From: JASLDZ01 sp965199975
Lineage (GTDB): Bacteria > Pseudomonadota > Alphaproteobacteria > Caulobacterales > Caulobacteraceae
Assembly: GCA_965199975.1 (NCBI GenBank)
Contig: OZ241340.1
Coordinates: 1,302,001 to 1,366,000 of the forward strand
Reading direction: 5' to 3'
Length of the DNA: 64,000 nucleotides
Part shown: positions 8,716 to 17,442 of the stretch, one piece after another
Layout of the letters: each line of letters opens with the position of its first letter
Position numbering within the stretch: position 1 is the stretch's first letter
Position numbers and translations under genes: made by a program
Notes under the pieces: model-generated
What the model was told of the DNA's origin: nothing
The model's input: the letters and a program-made list of their open reading frames with translations, nothing else
Databases searched by the model: none

Positions 8716-9726
8716 TTAGGCGCGCGGGCCGGTGGTGCCGCGCATCAGGATGTCGAAGCCCAGCATCCGCCGGGGCGGCGGGCCTTCCCGCCGCGTCGCC
8801 GCGCCGGTGATGAGGAGGTCGGCGGCGGCGGCGGCCATCTCCATCACAGGCTGGCGAACGGTGGAGAGCTCCGGCCACACGCTGCGCGCCATGGCCGTGT
8901 CGTCGAAGCCGGCCACCGAAAGCTGGTCGGGCGCCGTCACGCCCAGGCGGGCGGCCGCGGCGATCACGCCCAGCGCCATGTCGTCGTTGGCGGCGAACAC
9001 CGCGGTGGGCCGCGGCGTCAGCGCCATCAGCGCCTCCGCGGCCTGGGCGCCCGAGCGGAAGGAGAACCAGCCCTGCGGCATGCGTTCGGCCCCGACCTCG
9101 AGGCCGCGCTCGTTCATGGCGGCGAGGAAGCCCGCGTGGCGCTGCGCGGCGGCGCCGTGTTCGGGGTGGCCCTTCACGAAGGCGATGTCGCGATGGCCGA
9201 GCTCCAGCAGCCGCTGGGTCATGGCGTAGGCGGCCGCCTCGTCGTTCATGGCAACGCTGGCGCTGCGCTGGGTCTCGCGCGCGGGCGCCACGCGCACATA
9301 CGGCGCGCCCGCGGCGTCCAGCACCGCCAGCGCGGCCAGGTCGTCGCAGATGGGCGGGGTGAGGATGAAGCCGTCCACCCGCACCGCGGCCACCAGGCGC
9401 GCGATGGCCTCGGCGGGCGCCTCGCCGTCGACGGGTTCGGCCAGGAGGTGGCGGCCGGAGGCGCGGCAGCGGGCGGCCGCTCCGCGCTGCAGGTCGCTGA
9501 TGTATTCCGCGCTCGGATTGTCCCACACCAGCGCCAGGAGGTACGACTTGGCCCCGGCGAGGCTGCGCGCCGACAGGCTGGGGCGGTAGTCCAACGCGGC
9601 CATGGCCGCCTGCACGCGTTCACGGGTCTCGGCCTTCACGGCGCGCTCGCCGTTCAGCACGCGCGAGACCGTCTTGATCGAGACGTTCGCGCGCAGCGCC
9701 ACGTCGGTGATGGTGGTGCGCGCCAC
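8716..9726 (-). CDS. LacI-family transcriptional regulator
   Basis: A 336-residue repressor-type protein. Residues 1-50 form the LacI helix-turn-helix (TTITDVALRANVSIKTVSRVLNGE), followed by the hinge helix (SLSARSLAGA) and a periplasmic-binding-protein-like sensor domain ending near FDILMRGTTGPRA. ANDDMALGV and SVAGFDDT are typical sensor-domain motifs. The GTG start at 9726 puts the HTH at the normal distance from the N-terminus; the longer open frame to 9897 is not supported. No sugar-use genes lie next to it, so the ligand and targets are unknown. It may act at a distance. Confidence 0.93.
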   Translation of the reverse strand: MARTTITDVALRANVSIKTVSRVLNGERAVKAETRERVQAAMAALDYRPSLSARSLAGAKSYLLALVWDNPSAEYISDLQRGAAARCRASGRHLLAEPVDGEAPAEAIARLVAAVRVDGFILTPPICDDLAALAVLDAAGAPYVRVAPARETQRSASVAMNDEAAAYAMTQRLLELGHRDIAFVKGHPEHGAAAQRHAGFLAAMNERGLEVGAERMPQGWFSFRSGAQAAEALMALTPRPTAVFAANDDMALGVIAAAARLGVTAPDQLSVAGFDDTAMARSVWPELSTVRQPVMEMAAAAADLLITGAATRREGPPPRRMLGFDILMRGTTGPRA

Positions 9727-9787
9727 GCCGTCTCCCGCCCGGAAAGAGCGCGAGTTTAGCTTAGCTGGCGAAGAGGTGAAGGGCGCG

Positions 9788-9988
9788 TCAGCCCCGGACC
9801 GCTTCGAGCAGTCGGCCGCCGCTCCAGATCTCCACCGCGGCGAGTTCGAGATCGGAGGCCAGGAGCTTCCGCGCCTCGCACCGGGCGGCGAGCTCATCGG
9901 CGGGGGCGCCGCGTTCCAGACCGGCGAGTTCGCCGCCGCGCACGAACAAAAGGTAGAGCGTCGCCACGTCCGCCTCCGGCCTTCTCAT
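9788..9988 (-). CDS. Small hypothetical protein (66 aa)
   Basis: A short minus-strand frame upstream of the LacI-type regulator. Its composition looks protein-like (YLLFVRGGELAG early, ELAAVEIWSGGRLLEAV at the end) rather than like an antisense shadow. There is no signal peptide, membrane segment or metal motif, and I do not recognise a family. No clear Shine-Dalgarno sequence precedes the ATG. The final part resembles the short beta-strand pattern of small alphaproteobacterial proteins of unknown function. Coding status is likely but not certain. Confidence 0.55.
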   Translation of the reverse strand: MRRPEADVATLYLLFVRGGELAGLERGAPADELAARCEARKLLASDLELAAVEIWSGGRLLEAVRG

Positions 9989-10060
9989 CCCGATCGGGAG
10001 AGTGGCCCGGCTGTGTGACGCGCGTATGGCTCAGGCGTGTCGGCGCCTGCGGCGAAGATG

Positions 10061-10813
10061 TCAGCCGCGACGGGGCACGACCACGAAGACGCCCGAGAGC
10101 GCGTCGCCGATCGCCTTCTGCCCGGCGTCGCTCAATCGCCGCTTGGAGGCGTAGGCGTTCGGGGTTCCGGCCAGCGCCCGGCTCGGATCGAACAGCAGGG
10201 TGCGCGGCTGCTCGGACATGGCGCGCACCACGCCACGATAGGGGGCGAGCGCCGCGTCGAGCCCCTTGTCGGGGAAGGGCGGCGGGGGGATCAGCACCAC
10301 CCAGCCTCCTCGCGCCCGCGCCCTGTCCGACAGCGCCTGCATGGCCCGCGCGTAGGCGGCCACCGGGATCGGGTCGTCCTCGCGCGTCGCCTCGTTGGCG
10401 CCGTAGAGCAGGATGGTGACGTCGCCGGGCGGGGTGGTCGACCAGCGGCTGAAGCCGTCTGACGCGAGGTCGTCGGGGTGGACGGCCTCGATCACCTGCA
10501 CCAGACGGCGGAGCCTGCGGGCCAGCTGGAGGGGAAAGGCGTCCTTCAGCCGGCGTGCGTCGACGCTGTTGATGGCTGGCGCGGTGTTTCGCTCATACGC
10601 AAGGGCGGGCGCGTAGCCCGTCTGGTCGGCCTCGACCACGACGGTCGAACCCGTCGGCAACAGGATGCGACCGTAGTTGTCGACCTCGGGGCCGGCCACC
10701 GGCCCGGGCGTGGAAGGACGCACGAGCGATCCGCCACCCGGCGCGCCCCGCGCTGCGCCGCAGCCGGCGAGGGCTGTGGCCAGGACGAGCGATACGGCGG
10801 TGGTGGGGCGCAT
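10061..10813 (-). CDS. SGNH-hydrolase-like lipoprotein
   Basis: A 250-residue protein with a lipoprotein signal (hydrophobic VSLVLATALAGC, lipobox cysteine at residue 18), so it should be anchored in the envelope. The mature part has a VTILLYGANEA segment with the shape of the SGNH block III (G-x-N), and a late region (FDPSRALAG...LSDAGQKAIGDAL) resembling the Asp-His end of SGNH hydrolases. The first nucleophile block is not obvious, so activity is uncertain. The longer open frame to 11137 is rejected because the lipoprotein signal starts at 10813. It may act on cell-wall or glycan acyl groups. Confidence 0.75.
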   Translation of the reverse strand: MRPTTAVSLVLATALAGCGAARGAPGGGSLVRPSTPGPVAGPEVDNYGRILLPTGSTVVVEADQTGYAPALAYERNTAPAINSVDARRLKDAFPLQLARRLRRLVQVIEAVHPDDLASDGFSRWSTTPPGDVTILLYGANEATREDDPIPVAAYARAMQALSDRARARGGWVVLIPPPPFPDKGLDAALAPYRGVVRAMSEQPRTLLFDPSRALAGTPNAYASKRRLSDAGQKAIGDALSGVFVVVPRRG

Positions 10814-10860
10814 GCGGGCTCCGGATAGAGGCCCGCGCCGCACCGCCGCCGCGCATCGCC

Positions 10861-11091
10861 TCAGCAGTAACGATACCGGCAGAACCTGTGATGGCGCCAG
10901 TAGCGGTGACGTGGTCCCCACCCGCGGCCGTAGTACCCGCGGTGACGGAAATAGGGGCCGCGCCCGTACCCGTCGTGATGGCGCCAGCCGTGGTGATAGC
11001 CGAAGGGCTGGGCGGCGGCGGGCGCGGCGGGGGTGATGGCGCCGGTGGCCAGGGTGACGGCGGCCAGCGCCGCGGCGGCGAGCTTGCTCAT
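10861..11091 (-). CDS. Small secreted His/Tyr/Arg/Gly-rich protein
   Basis: A 76-residue protein: an N-terminal signal peptide (SKLAAAALAAVTLATGA, cleavage near APAAAQ), then a mature segment of about 45 residues made almost only of His, Tyr, Arg, Gly and Trp (YHHGWRHHDGYGRGPYFRH). It ends in two Cys-containing turns (RFCRYRYC). A perfect AGGAGG stands upstream of the ATG at 11091, which strongly supports translation. Small exported proteins of this composition are common in alphaproteobacteria and have no established function; metal binding is only a guess. Confidence 0.8.
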   Translation of the reverse strand: MSKLAAAALAAVTLATGAITPAAPAAAQPFGYHHGWRHHDGYGRGPYFRHRGYYGRGWGPRHRYWRHHRFCRYRYC

Positions 11092-11183
11092 GGGAACGCT
11101 CCTCCTCTGCAAGGTCGAAGGATCGCCTCGTACGCATGAACCGGCGATGAGCGCGCGGCCCCCATCTCCAGGCGTGGCCTACG

Positions 11184-12212
11184 TCAGGCGGCGCGAGCCG
11201 CAGGAGCGGCGACGGCGTCGGCTGTGATCTCGTAGGAGCGCAGGCGCGCCGCGGGGTCGTGAATCTGGGCTGTGACCATCAGCTCGTCCGCCCCCGTGCG
11301 CGCGGCGAAGGCGGCGACGCCCTCGCGCACCTGCGAAGGATCGCCGACGACCGAGGCCGAGAGGGCGTGCTGCAGCATCGCACGCGCATCGGCGCCGATG
11401 CGTGAGGGATAGTCCGCGTCGGGCGCGGGCAGCTTGCCCGGCCGCCCGCTGCGCAGGTTGACGAAGGCCTGCTGCAGCGAGGTGAACAGCGTCGTCGCCT
11501 GCGCCTGCGTGTCGGCGGCGAAGACGTTGAGCCCCAGCATCACGTAGGGCCGATCGAGCTGGGCGGAGGGGCGGAAGCGCTCCCGGTAGATGGCGATGGC
11601 CGCCTCCATCTCGCCCGGGGCGAAATGCGAGGCGAAGGCGTAGGGCAGCCCGAGGGCGGCGGCGAGCTGGGCGCCGTAGAGCGAGGAGCCCAGGATCCAC
11701 AGCGGCACCTGCAGGCCCTCGCCGGGCGTGGCGCGCACGTGGCGCGGACCCTCCTGTGAGAGCGGGGCGAAGTAGGCCTGCAGCTCCAGCACGTCCTGCG
11801 GGAAGCCGTCCACATCGCCCTGCAGGGTGCGGCGCAGTGCGCGCGCCGTCATCACGTCGGTGCCGGGGGCGCGGCCGAGGCCCAGGTCGATGCGGCCCGG
11901 GTGCAGGGCCGCGAGCGTGCCGAACTGCTCGGCGATGGTCAGCGGCGCGTGGTTGGGCAGCATGATCCCGCCGGCGCCGATGCGGATGGTGGAGGTGCCG
12001 GCCGCGACGTGGGCCAGGCATACCGCAGTCGCAGCGCTCGCGATGCCGGCCATGCCGTGGTGCTCGGCCATCCAGTAGCGGCGGAAACCCAGCCGCTCGG
12101 CGTGCTGGGCCAGCTGCAGGCTGTTGCGCAGCGCCTGCCCGGCGTCGGCGCCTTCCGGCACCGGCGCGAGATCGAGGACGGAGAGGGCAGGAAGGACGGC
12201 CATGGTTCCCAT
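11184..12212 (-). CDS. Luciferase-like (LLM class) flavin-dependent oxidoreductase, MsnO8/YhbW type
   Basis: A 342-residue TIM-barrel flavoprotein of the bacterial luciferase superfamily. SVLDLAPVPEG at the N-terminus, RYWMAEHHGMAGIASAAT, the IGAGGIMLPNHAPL segment and GRIDLGLGRAPGTD are characteristic of the YhbW/MsnO8 branch. It would use FMNH2 supplied by a separate reductase to oxidise an unknown small molecule. Start could be 12212 or the second ATG at 12203; both lie just before the conserved MAVLPALSVLDL block. It appears to be a single gene, divergent from a small membrane protein. Confidence 0.92.
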   Translation of the reverse strand: MGTMAVLPALSVLDLAPVPEGADAGQALRNSLQLAQHAERLGFRRYWMAEHHGMAGIASAATAVCLAHVAAGTSTIRIGAGGIMLPNHAPLTIAEQFGTLAALHPGRIDLGLGRAPGTDVMTARALRRTLQGDVDGFPQDVLELQAYFAPLSQEGPRHVRATPGEGLQVPLWILGSSLYGAQLAAALGLPYAFASHFAPGEMEAAIAIYRERFRPSAQLDRPYVMLGLNVFAADTQAQATTLFTSLQQAFVNLRSGRPGKLPAPDADYPSRIGADARAMLQHALSASVVGDPSQVREGVAAFAARTGADELMVTAQIHDPAARLRSYEITADAVAAPAARAA

Positions 12213-12304
12213 GTGGGGAGCCGGTGGGGCGCCCGGTAGCGGCGTCTTGCGGCGGCCACGCCCGCACGTGATTGCGGCGCCTTCAAGCTGGAGGGCCGTC
12301 GCCG

Positions 12305-12487
12305 ATGACCGAACCCCAGACCCTGCTCCGCATCGCCGGCGGGCTGCTGATGATCGCGGGGGGACTGGCCATCGATGCGGCGCTGCCGTTTCCGACGGAG
12401 CTGATCGGCGATCTCGTGACCGCGGGCGGCGGCGTGTGCCTGACGCTGGGGTGGTGCTCAGGCGCGGTCCGCGCCCCTGAGGCTTAG
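12305..12487 (+). CDS. Small predicted membrane protein (60 aa)
   Basis: A 60-residue frame with two hydrophobic stretches (LLRIAGGLLMIAGGLAIDAAL and LIGDLVTAGGGVCLTLGW) separated by FPTE, consistent with a two-helix membrane hairpin. A GAGG-like ribosome site lies about ten bases before the ATG at 12305. It overlaps the 3' end of rodA by four bases on the opposite strand. I do not recognise a family. The high hydrophobicity and plausible start argue for a real gene, but nothing else supports it. Confidence 0.5.
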   Translation: MTEPQTLLRIAGGLLMIAGGLAIDAALPFPTELIGDLVTAGGGVCLTLGWCSGAVRAPEA

Positions 12488-13638
12488 ATCAGCGAGCCCT
12501 TGCCGCTGGCCACCTCCTCGTAACGGTGCACGCGCACCGACTGGATCAGGCCGAAGCCGATCATCACCGTGATCATGACGGTGCCGCCGTAGCTCATCAG
12601 CGGCATGGGTACGCCCACGACCGGCGCCATGCCCATGACCATGGCGCCGTTGATCAGGATGTAGAGCGCGAAGGTGGCGGTGATCCCGGCCGCCGACAGC
12701 CGCCCGAAGTGGCTGTGGCTGAGCGCGGCGATCCGCAGCGAGATGCCGATGATCGCCGCGTAGAGCAGCAGCACCACGATGCAGCCGACGAAGCCAAACT
12801 CCTCGGCGAAAGTGGCGAAGATGAAGTCGGTGTGCTTCTCGGGCAGGAAGTTGAGGTGGCTCTGTGAGCCCAGGCCGAAGCCCTTGCCGAGGAGACCGCC
12901 CGAGCCCAGCGCCGTCTCCGCCTGGATGATGTGGTAGCCCGTGCCGCCCGGGTCGGCGCCGGGGTTGAGGAAGGTCAGCACCCGGTCTCGCTGGTAGCCG
13001 TGCAGGCCGAACATCACCACCGGCGGGATGGCGACGACCGCGAAGGCTATGCCTGCAGCCAGCACCTTCCAGGTGAGGCCGGCCACGAACATGATGGCCA
13101 CGCCGGTGAAGACGATCAGGAGCGCCGTGCCGAGGTCGGGCTGCTTGGCCACGAGCGCCGCGGGGATGAGGATCAGGCCGGCGGGGATGACGAGCTTCCA
13201 GCTCCACACCGCATCGCGCGCCGAGAGGCCCTGGTAGAAGCGCGCCAGCGCCAGCACGATGCCGATCTTCATCACCTCCGAGGGCTGCACGCCGATCGGC
13301 CCCACGTGCAGCCAGCGCTGCGCGCCGAGCGCGGAGTGGCCGACCACCATCACCGCCAGCAGCAGCACGAAGCCTATGGCGTAGACGGGGTAGGCGATGA
13401 GGAACCACCGCCGCAGGCTCACCAGCGCCAGCGCCAGCATGATCACCACGCAGGCGCCGTAGCGCACGGCGGTGGAGAGCGCCCACGGCTTCCACGAGCC
13501 GCCCGCGGCCGAGAACAGCATGGCCACGCCGATGGCCGCCACCGCGCTGATCAGCAGCACGAGGTTCCAGCTGATCGTCGGCAGCATGGCCGAAACGCGC
13601 GTGCGCTCCCCCGGCCGGCTGATCGCGGTGGAGCTCAC
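12484..13638 (-). CDS. rodA: Rod-shape peptidoglycan polymerase RodA (SEDS family)
   Basis: A 384-residue SEDS glycosyltransferase with about ten membrane segments. It polymerises lipid II into glycan strands during lateral wall growth, working with PBP2. Family signatures are clear: QPSEVMKIGIVLALARF, KQPDLGTALL, YQRDRVLTFLNP, the GSGGLLGKGFG loop, and FLPEKHTDFIFATFAEEFGFVG. The GTG start at 13638 overlaps the mrdA stop by four bases, so the pair is coupled and the upstream open frame is just mrdA read out of frame. It is the last gene of the mre operon. Confidence 0.97.
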   Translation of the reverse strand: MSSTAISRPGERTRVSAMLPTISWNLVLLISAVAAIGVAMLFSAAGGSWKPWALSTAVRYGACVVIMLALALVSLRRWFLIAYPVYAIGFVLLLAVMVVGHSALGAQRWLHVGPIGVQPSEVMKIGIVLALARFYQGLSARDAVWSWKLVIPAGLILIPAALVAKQPDLGTALLIVFTGVAIMFVAGLTWKVLAAGIAFAVVAIPPVVMFGLHGYQRDRVLTFLNPGADPGGTGYHIIQAETALGSGGLLGKGFGLGSQSHLNFLPEKHTDFIFATFAEEFGFVGCIVVLLLYAAIIGISLRIAALSHSHFGRLSAAGITATFALYILINGAMVMGMAPVVGVPMPLMSYGGTVMITVMIGFGLIQSVRVHRYEEVASGKGSLI

Positions 13639-15641
13639 GCGCCCTTGCTCGACGCGGCGGCGATGGCGTCCCTGTCCGACTGGACGGGCATGGGCAGCAC
13701 GGGATCGTTGGCGGGCCCCACGCCCACAGGCGGCGGCTGCGCGATCTGCGTCTCCAACTGGAGGGGAACCTCGATCTTCGCCCGCAACTCGGGATCTTTC
13801 ATCAGCGCCAGCGTCAGCAGCGCCTTGGCGCGCGGCGCCGACGAACTCGCGCCGAAGCCACCGTGCTCGACCAGTACGCTCACCGCATAGCGCGGAGTGT
13901 CGGCGGGGGCATAGGCGATGAACCAGGCGTGGTCGCGCCCGCTCCAGGCGCCCACGGCTCCGTGCTGTCCGATGCCGCCTGCATAGCTGTGGCTCTGCGC
14001 CGTGCCCGACTTGCCAGCCCAAGTCATGTTCGGCCCGAGCCCGAGGTCGCCCCCGTGCACGGAGCCCACGGTGCCGATGGGGGCGTAGATCACGTCCTTC
14101 ATCGCCTGGCGCACGAAGGCCGTATGCGCAGGATCTACGCCCAGGTCGGCGAAATCGGGCCGCGGCTGCTCCTGGCCGCCGATGGAATGCACGATCCGCG
14201 GCGTGACGGCCTTCTCGCCGTTGGCGATGCGCGAGCACTGCACGCACAGCTGCAGCGGATTGACGTTCACATAGCCCTGGCCGATCCCCATGGAGACCGT
14301 ATCTCCCGGGTGCCATCTCGGATCGCTCTTCACGGCGCGCCGCTTCCAGTCCTCCTCGCCGACGAGGCCCTTGTGCTGGCCGGGGATGTCGATGTCGAAC
14401 GTCTGCATCAGGCCGAAGCGCTTGGCGACGTTCGCGACCTTCTCGGGGCCAGCGGTCAGGATCGCCTGATAGAAGTAGACGTCGCACGAAGCGGCGATCG
14501 CCTGGTTCATGTTCAGTGCGCCGTGCGCCTTGTCGCAGTGCCAGGTGTGGCCGCCCATGGAGAAGGACTTGCCGCAAACGTGCACGGTCCTGGGATCGTA
14601 GCCGTTCTCGAGGCACGCCATCGCCACCAGCGTCTTGAAGGTGGAGCCCGGCGGGAAGGTGGACGAGAGCGCCTTGTCTAGCAGCGGCTTGTGGTCGTAG
14701 GTCGACAGCTCCCGGTAATAGGGTGCCGGCGCGCCGGCCACGAAGGCGTTGGGGTCGAACGACGGCGCCGAGGTCATGCACAGCACGTCGCCCGTGCGGC
14801 AGTCCATCATCACCGCGGCGCCGCTCTCCACGCCGAACAGTTCCAGCGCCCGCTGCTGGATGTCGGCGTCCAGCGTCAGCTGCACCTCGGCGCCCGGCGT
14901 GGCGGGGATGTCGCCGTTGGGGTCGTAGCGGATCACCCGGCCGATGCTGTCGACCTCGACCTTCTGGTAGCCGGGCTTGCCGCGCAGCTCCTCGTCCAGC
15001 GACTTCTCCACGCCCTGTTTGCCGATGCGGAAGCCGGGGTCGAGCAGCAGGCGGTCGTTGGGGTCGTCGGCGTCGTCGATGTCCTTCTCGGTGACGCGGC
15101 TGACGTAGCCGATCACGTGCGCGAAGGCCCCGCCCATGGGGTAGACGCGCGCCTCGCCCACATCGGGGATCACGCCAGGCAACTCGGGGGCGCGCACCGA
15201 GACGCGGCTGAACTCGTCCCACGTCAGGTCGCCGGCGACCTCGACCGGGGCGCCGCGAGGACTGTCCTTGATCTGGCGGGCCAGCTGCGCCTGGCGCGCG
15301 TCGCTGATCGGGATCAGCTGGGCGAGGTTGGCCAGCGCTGCGGGCACGTCCTTCACCTCGTCACGCCGCATCAGCAGGCGGAAGTCGGGGCGCGAGGCGG
15401 CGATGGCCACCCCGTTCCTGTCGGTGATGCGCCCGCGCGGCGGCGTGCGCAGGCGGAAGTTGAACTGGTTGGAGGCCGACATGGTGGAGTAGCGCTGGCT
15501 CTCCACGATCTGCAGCTGCGCGAGGCGCCCCGCCAGCGCCGCCACTCCGACCCCGCCCAGGCCGGCGAGCAGGAAGGTGCGGCGATGGAAGATGCTCTGC
15601 CGTTCGTTGACCTCGTCGAAGACGATCTGGGGCGTGGTCAT
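13635..15641 (-). CDS. mrdA: Penicillin-binding protein 2 (elongation transpeptidase)
   Basis: A 668-residue class B PBP that cross-links peptidoglycan in the elongasome. It has a single N-terminal membrane anchor (about 22-45), a pedestal/dimerisation domain, and a C-terminal transpeptidase domain with S333-TF-K336 (nucleophile), SCD at 385-387 (the second motif, SxD variant seen in PBP2) and KSGTAQ near residue 550. The C-terminal ~60 residues are Pro/Gln-rich and poorly structured. It lies 13 bases after mreD and overlaps rodA, so all five shape genes are probably co-expressed. Confidence 0.97.
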   Translation of the reverse strand: MTTPQIVFDEVNERQSIFHRRTFLLAGLGGVGVAALAGRLAQLQIVESQRYSTMSASNQFNFRLRTPPRGRITDRNGVAIAASRPDFRLLMRRDEVKDVPAALANLAQLIPISDARQAQLARQIKDSPRGAPVEVAGDLTWDEFSRVSVRAPELPGVIPDVGEARVYPMGGAFAHVIGYVSRVTEKDIDDADDPNDRLLLDPGFRIGKQGVEKSLDEELRGKPGYQKVEVDSIGRVIRYDPNGDIPATPGAEVQLTLDADIQQRALELFGVESGAAVMMDCRTGDVLCMTSAPSFDPNAFVAGAPAPYYRELSTYDHKPLLDKALSSTFPPGSTFKTLVAMACLENGYDPRTVHVCGKSFSMGGHTWHCDKAHGALNMNQAIAASCDVYFYQAILTAGPEKVANVAKRFGLMQTFDIDIPGQHKGLVGEEDWKRRAVKSDPRWHPGDTVSMGIGQGYVNVNPLQLCVQCSRIANGEKAVTPRIVHSIGGQEQPRPDFADLGVDPAHTAFVRQAMKDVIYAPIGTVGSVHGGDLGLGPNMTWAGKSGTAQSHSYAGGIGQHGAVGAWSGRDHAWFIAYAPADTPRYAVSVLVEHGGFGASSSAPRAKALLTLALMKDPELRAKIEVPLQLETQIAQPPPVGVGPANDPVLPMPVQSDRDAIAAASSKGA

Positions 15642-15654
15642 GGAACGCTGACCT

Positions 15655-16170
15655 TCAACGGAAGCGGATGTCGGCGTCCTCGAAGCGGGCGATCAGCCGC
15701 GCGGCGAGGGGGAAGAGGCAGGCGGTGACGGCCAGTTGCAGGATCACGCTCACCGGATCGGGGTTCACGTGGGTGTCCAGCGCCACGAACACGTAGGCGC
15801 CGCCGAAGGCCAGGAGCACAGCGGCCACGTACCACGCCCACAGCACCGGCGTGCTCTGCCCGGCCATCAGCGAGCGCGCCAGGAGCGCGGCGCCGTAGGC
15901 GAGGAGGAGGCACAGCGCCCATAGCCCCAGCACATCGCCCCAAAAGAAGTCGAGGAAGAGTCCGGCGATCAACAGCAGGAAGGGCCCCAGAAGCGACGGC
16001 CGGATCACCGCCCAGGCGAAGGCCAGGATCATGGGGAAGACGGGCTCGGGCAGCGACAGCCCCAGGATGCGCAGCGGCGTGGCGAAGGCCACGGTGGCGG
16101 CCAGGCAGAACACCAGCGGCAGGATCAGCCAGCTCAGGGGCTGCAGCCCGTGGCCCGCCCCGCGGCTCAC
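15655..16170 (-). CDS. mreD: Rod-shape membrane protein MreD
   Basis: A 171-residue polytopic membrane protein, the size of MreD, with about five or six hydrophobic helices (LILPLVFCLAATVAF, FPMILAFAWAVIRPSLLGPFLLL, LWALCLLLAYGAALL). The AWAVIRPSLLGPFLLLIAGLFLDFFWG region, with its conserved acidic residue after the helix, is characteristic. It links MreC and the elongasome enzymes in the inner membrane. The GTG start overlaps the mreC stop (GTGA). The much longer open frame to 17334 is mreC read in another frame. Confidence 0.93.
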   Translation of the reverse strand: MSRGAGHGLQPLSWLILPLVFCLAATVAFATPLRILGLSLPEPVFPMILAFAWAVIRPSLLGPFLLLIAGLFLDFFWGDVLGLWALCLLLAYGAALLARSLMAGQSTPVLWAWYVAAVLLAFGGAYVFVALDTHVNPDPVSVILQLAVTACLFPLAARLIARFEDADIRFR

Positions 16171-17387
16171 CGCCGCTCTCCAGGCGCCGTGCTCGACGCC
16201 CCGAGGCGGCGATAGGGGATCGGCTTGCGCGGCTCCCCGGCGGAGGTCAGCGCCGCATGCGGTTTGGGTCTGGGCTTGGGTTTGGGCTTGGGTTTCGCCG
16301 CGGCGGACACCGCGTGAAGGGTCGCCGCCGCCTGCGAGGGCGTCGCCGCCGACGTGGTTTGGGTCGTTGCGGTCGTCGCCACGCGCGGCGCTGAGGGTGC
16401 AGCCAGGGGGCGCGGGACGGGGACGGCTGGCGGAGCGATGGCCGGCGCCGGGTTGGCGGCGGCTTGCACCGCGGCGGCCTGCGCGGGCTGCAGCGCGGGC
16501 ATGGCGTGCTGGGAGAGTGCCGCCATGTCGGTCAGCCTGGCGAAGTCGCGGAAGGTCAGTATGCGCACGTAGTCCAGCGACAGCCGGTCGGCGTAGAGGC
16601 GCACGCGCCAGGCGCCGCGCAGATCGCGCACCACCACGCCCACCGGCAGCCCGCGTGGGTAGACGCCGCCGTCGCCCGAGGTCAGCACCACGTCGCCCAC
16701 CCTGGCCGCGTCCTTGCCGGCGCGCAGGTACTCCAGCCGCGGGGCCGGCCCGCCGTCTCCGGTCAGGATGGCGCGGCTGTCTGAGCGGTCGATCACCACG
16801 GGCGTGCGGCTGTCGGCGTCGGTGAGCAGCAGGATGCGGCTGGCCTCCGGCGCTACGCCCACGATGCGGCCCACGACCCCGTGGTCGCTCACCGCCGGAT
16901 AGCCCTCGCGTACGCCCTCGTTCGATCCCGCGTCGGCCAGCCGGGCGTTGGAGAAGGGGCCCCGCGCGTCGGAGACGATGCGCGCCGTCACCATGGGGAT
17001 CGGCGGCTCGGTCTTGAGCTGCAGCAGGCTCTCGTAGCGGCTGTTGACGTTCTTCAAGGCGATGGCCGCGTCGCGCCAGCGTTCCAGTTCGGCCACGCGC
17101 ACCTTGAGCCGGCGGTTCTCCGACACGGCGAAGAAATAGCCGCCCACATAGCTCGATCCCGAGCCTGCCCAGCGCACGGGCGCGGCCAGCACGCTGGCCA
17201 CCGGCTGCATCACCTCGTCGAACTCGTTGCGGGCGCGACCGTAGTTCCCCTGGCCCGGCGCCTCGCGCTTGTCGGAGAGCAGCACGCCCAGCGCGATCAG
17301 GGCGGCGACCACGGTCGCGGCCCCCGCCGTCCACGTCAGCGGGACCTTGATGTCCGCCAGGGGTCCTTCGCGATAGGCCACGCGCAC
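16167..17387 (-). CDS. mreC: Rod-shape protein MreC with long Pro/Ala/Lys C-terminal extension
   Basis: A 406-residue bitopic protein. One N-terminal helix (about 16-38) is followed by a coiled-coil (around NRRLKVRVAELERW) and the periplasmic double beta-barrel domain (GPFSNARLADAGSNEGVREGYPAVSDHGVVGRI is split over it). MreC activates the PBP2-RodA pair in the periplasm. About 125 residues beyond the barrel are unusual: low-complexity Ala/Pro/Thr, then PKPKPKPRPK, ending in an Arg-rich tail. The PK run is encoded by a short direct DNA repeat. The GTG start at 17387 follows the mreB stop by 55 bases. Confidence 0.95.
   Translation of the reverse strand: MRVAYREGPLADIKVPLTWTAGAATVVAALIALGVLLSDKREAPGQGNYGRARNEFDEVMQPVASVLAAPVRWAGSGSSYVGGYFFAVSENRRLKVRVAELERWRDAAIALKNVNSRYESLLQLKTEPPIPMVTARIVSDARGPFSNARLADAGSNEGVREGYPAVSDHGVVGRIVGVAPEASRILLLTDADSRTPVVIDRSDSRAILTGDGGPAPRLEYLRAGKDAARVGDVVLTSGDGGVYPRGLPVGVVVRDLRGAWRVRLYADRLSLDYVRILTFRDFARLTDMAALSQHAMPALQPAQAAAVQAAANPAPAIAPPAVPVPRPLAAPSAPRVATTATTQTTSAATPSQAAATLHAVSAAAKPKPKPKPRPKPHAALTSAGEPRKPIPYRRLGASSTAPGERR
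16261..16295 (-). repeat. Short tandem repeat encoding the Pro-Lys run of MreC
   Basis: Two perfect adjacent copies of a 12-base unit (16271-16282 and 16283-16294) with degenerate flanking copies encode the alternating Pro-Lys stretch in the MreC tail. The unit is a multiple of three, so copy-number changes would lengthen or shorten the tail in frame. Confidence 0.8.
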
Positions 17388-17442
17388 GCTCCGCCGGCGC
17401 GACTCACTTGCGAGCCATGCCGATCACCGCCCCAGTGTGAGT

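Noticed and set aside
9744..9765. LacI operator candidate in front of the LacI-family gene
   Set aside because: There is a short AGCT-T-AGCT repeat, but it lacks the central CG palindrome of LacI-family sites and could occur by chance.
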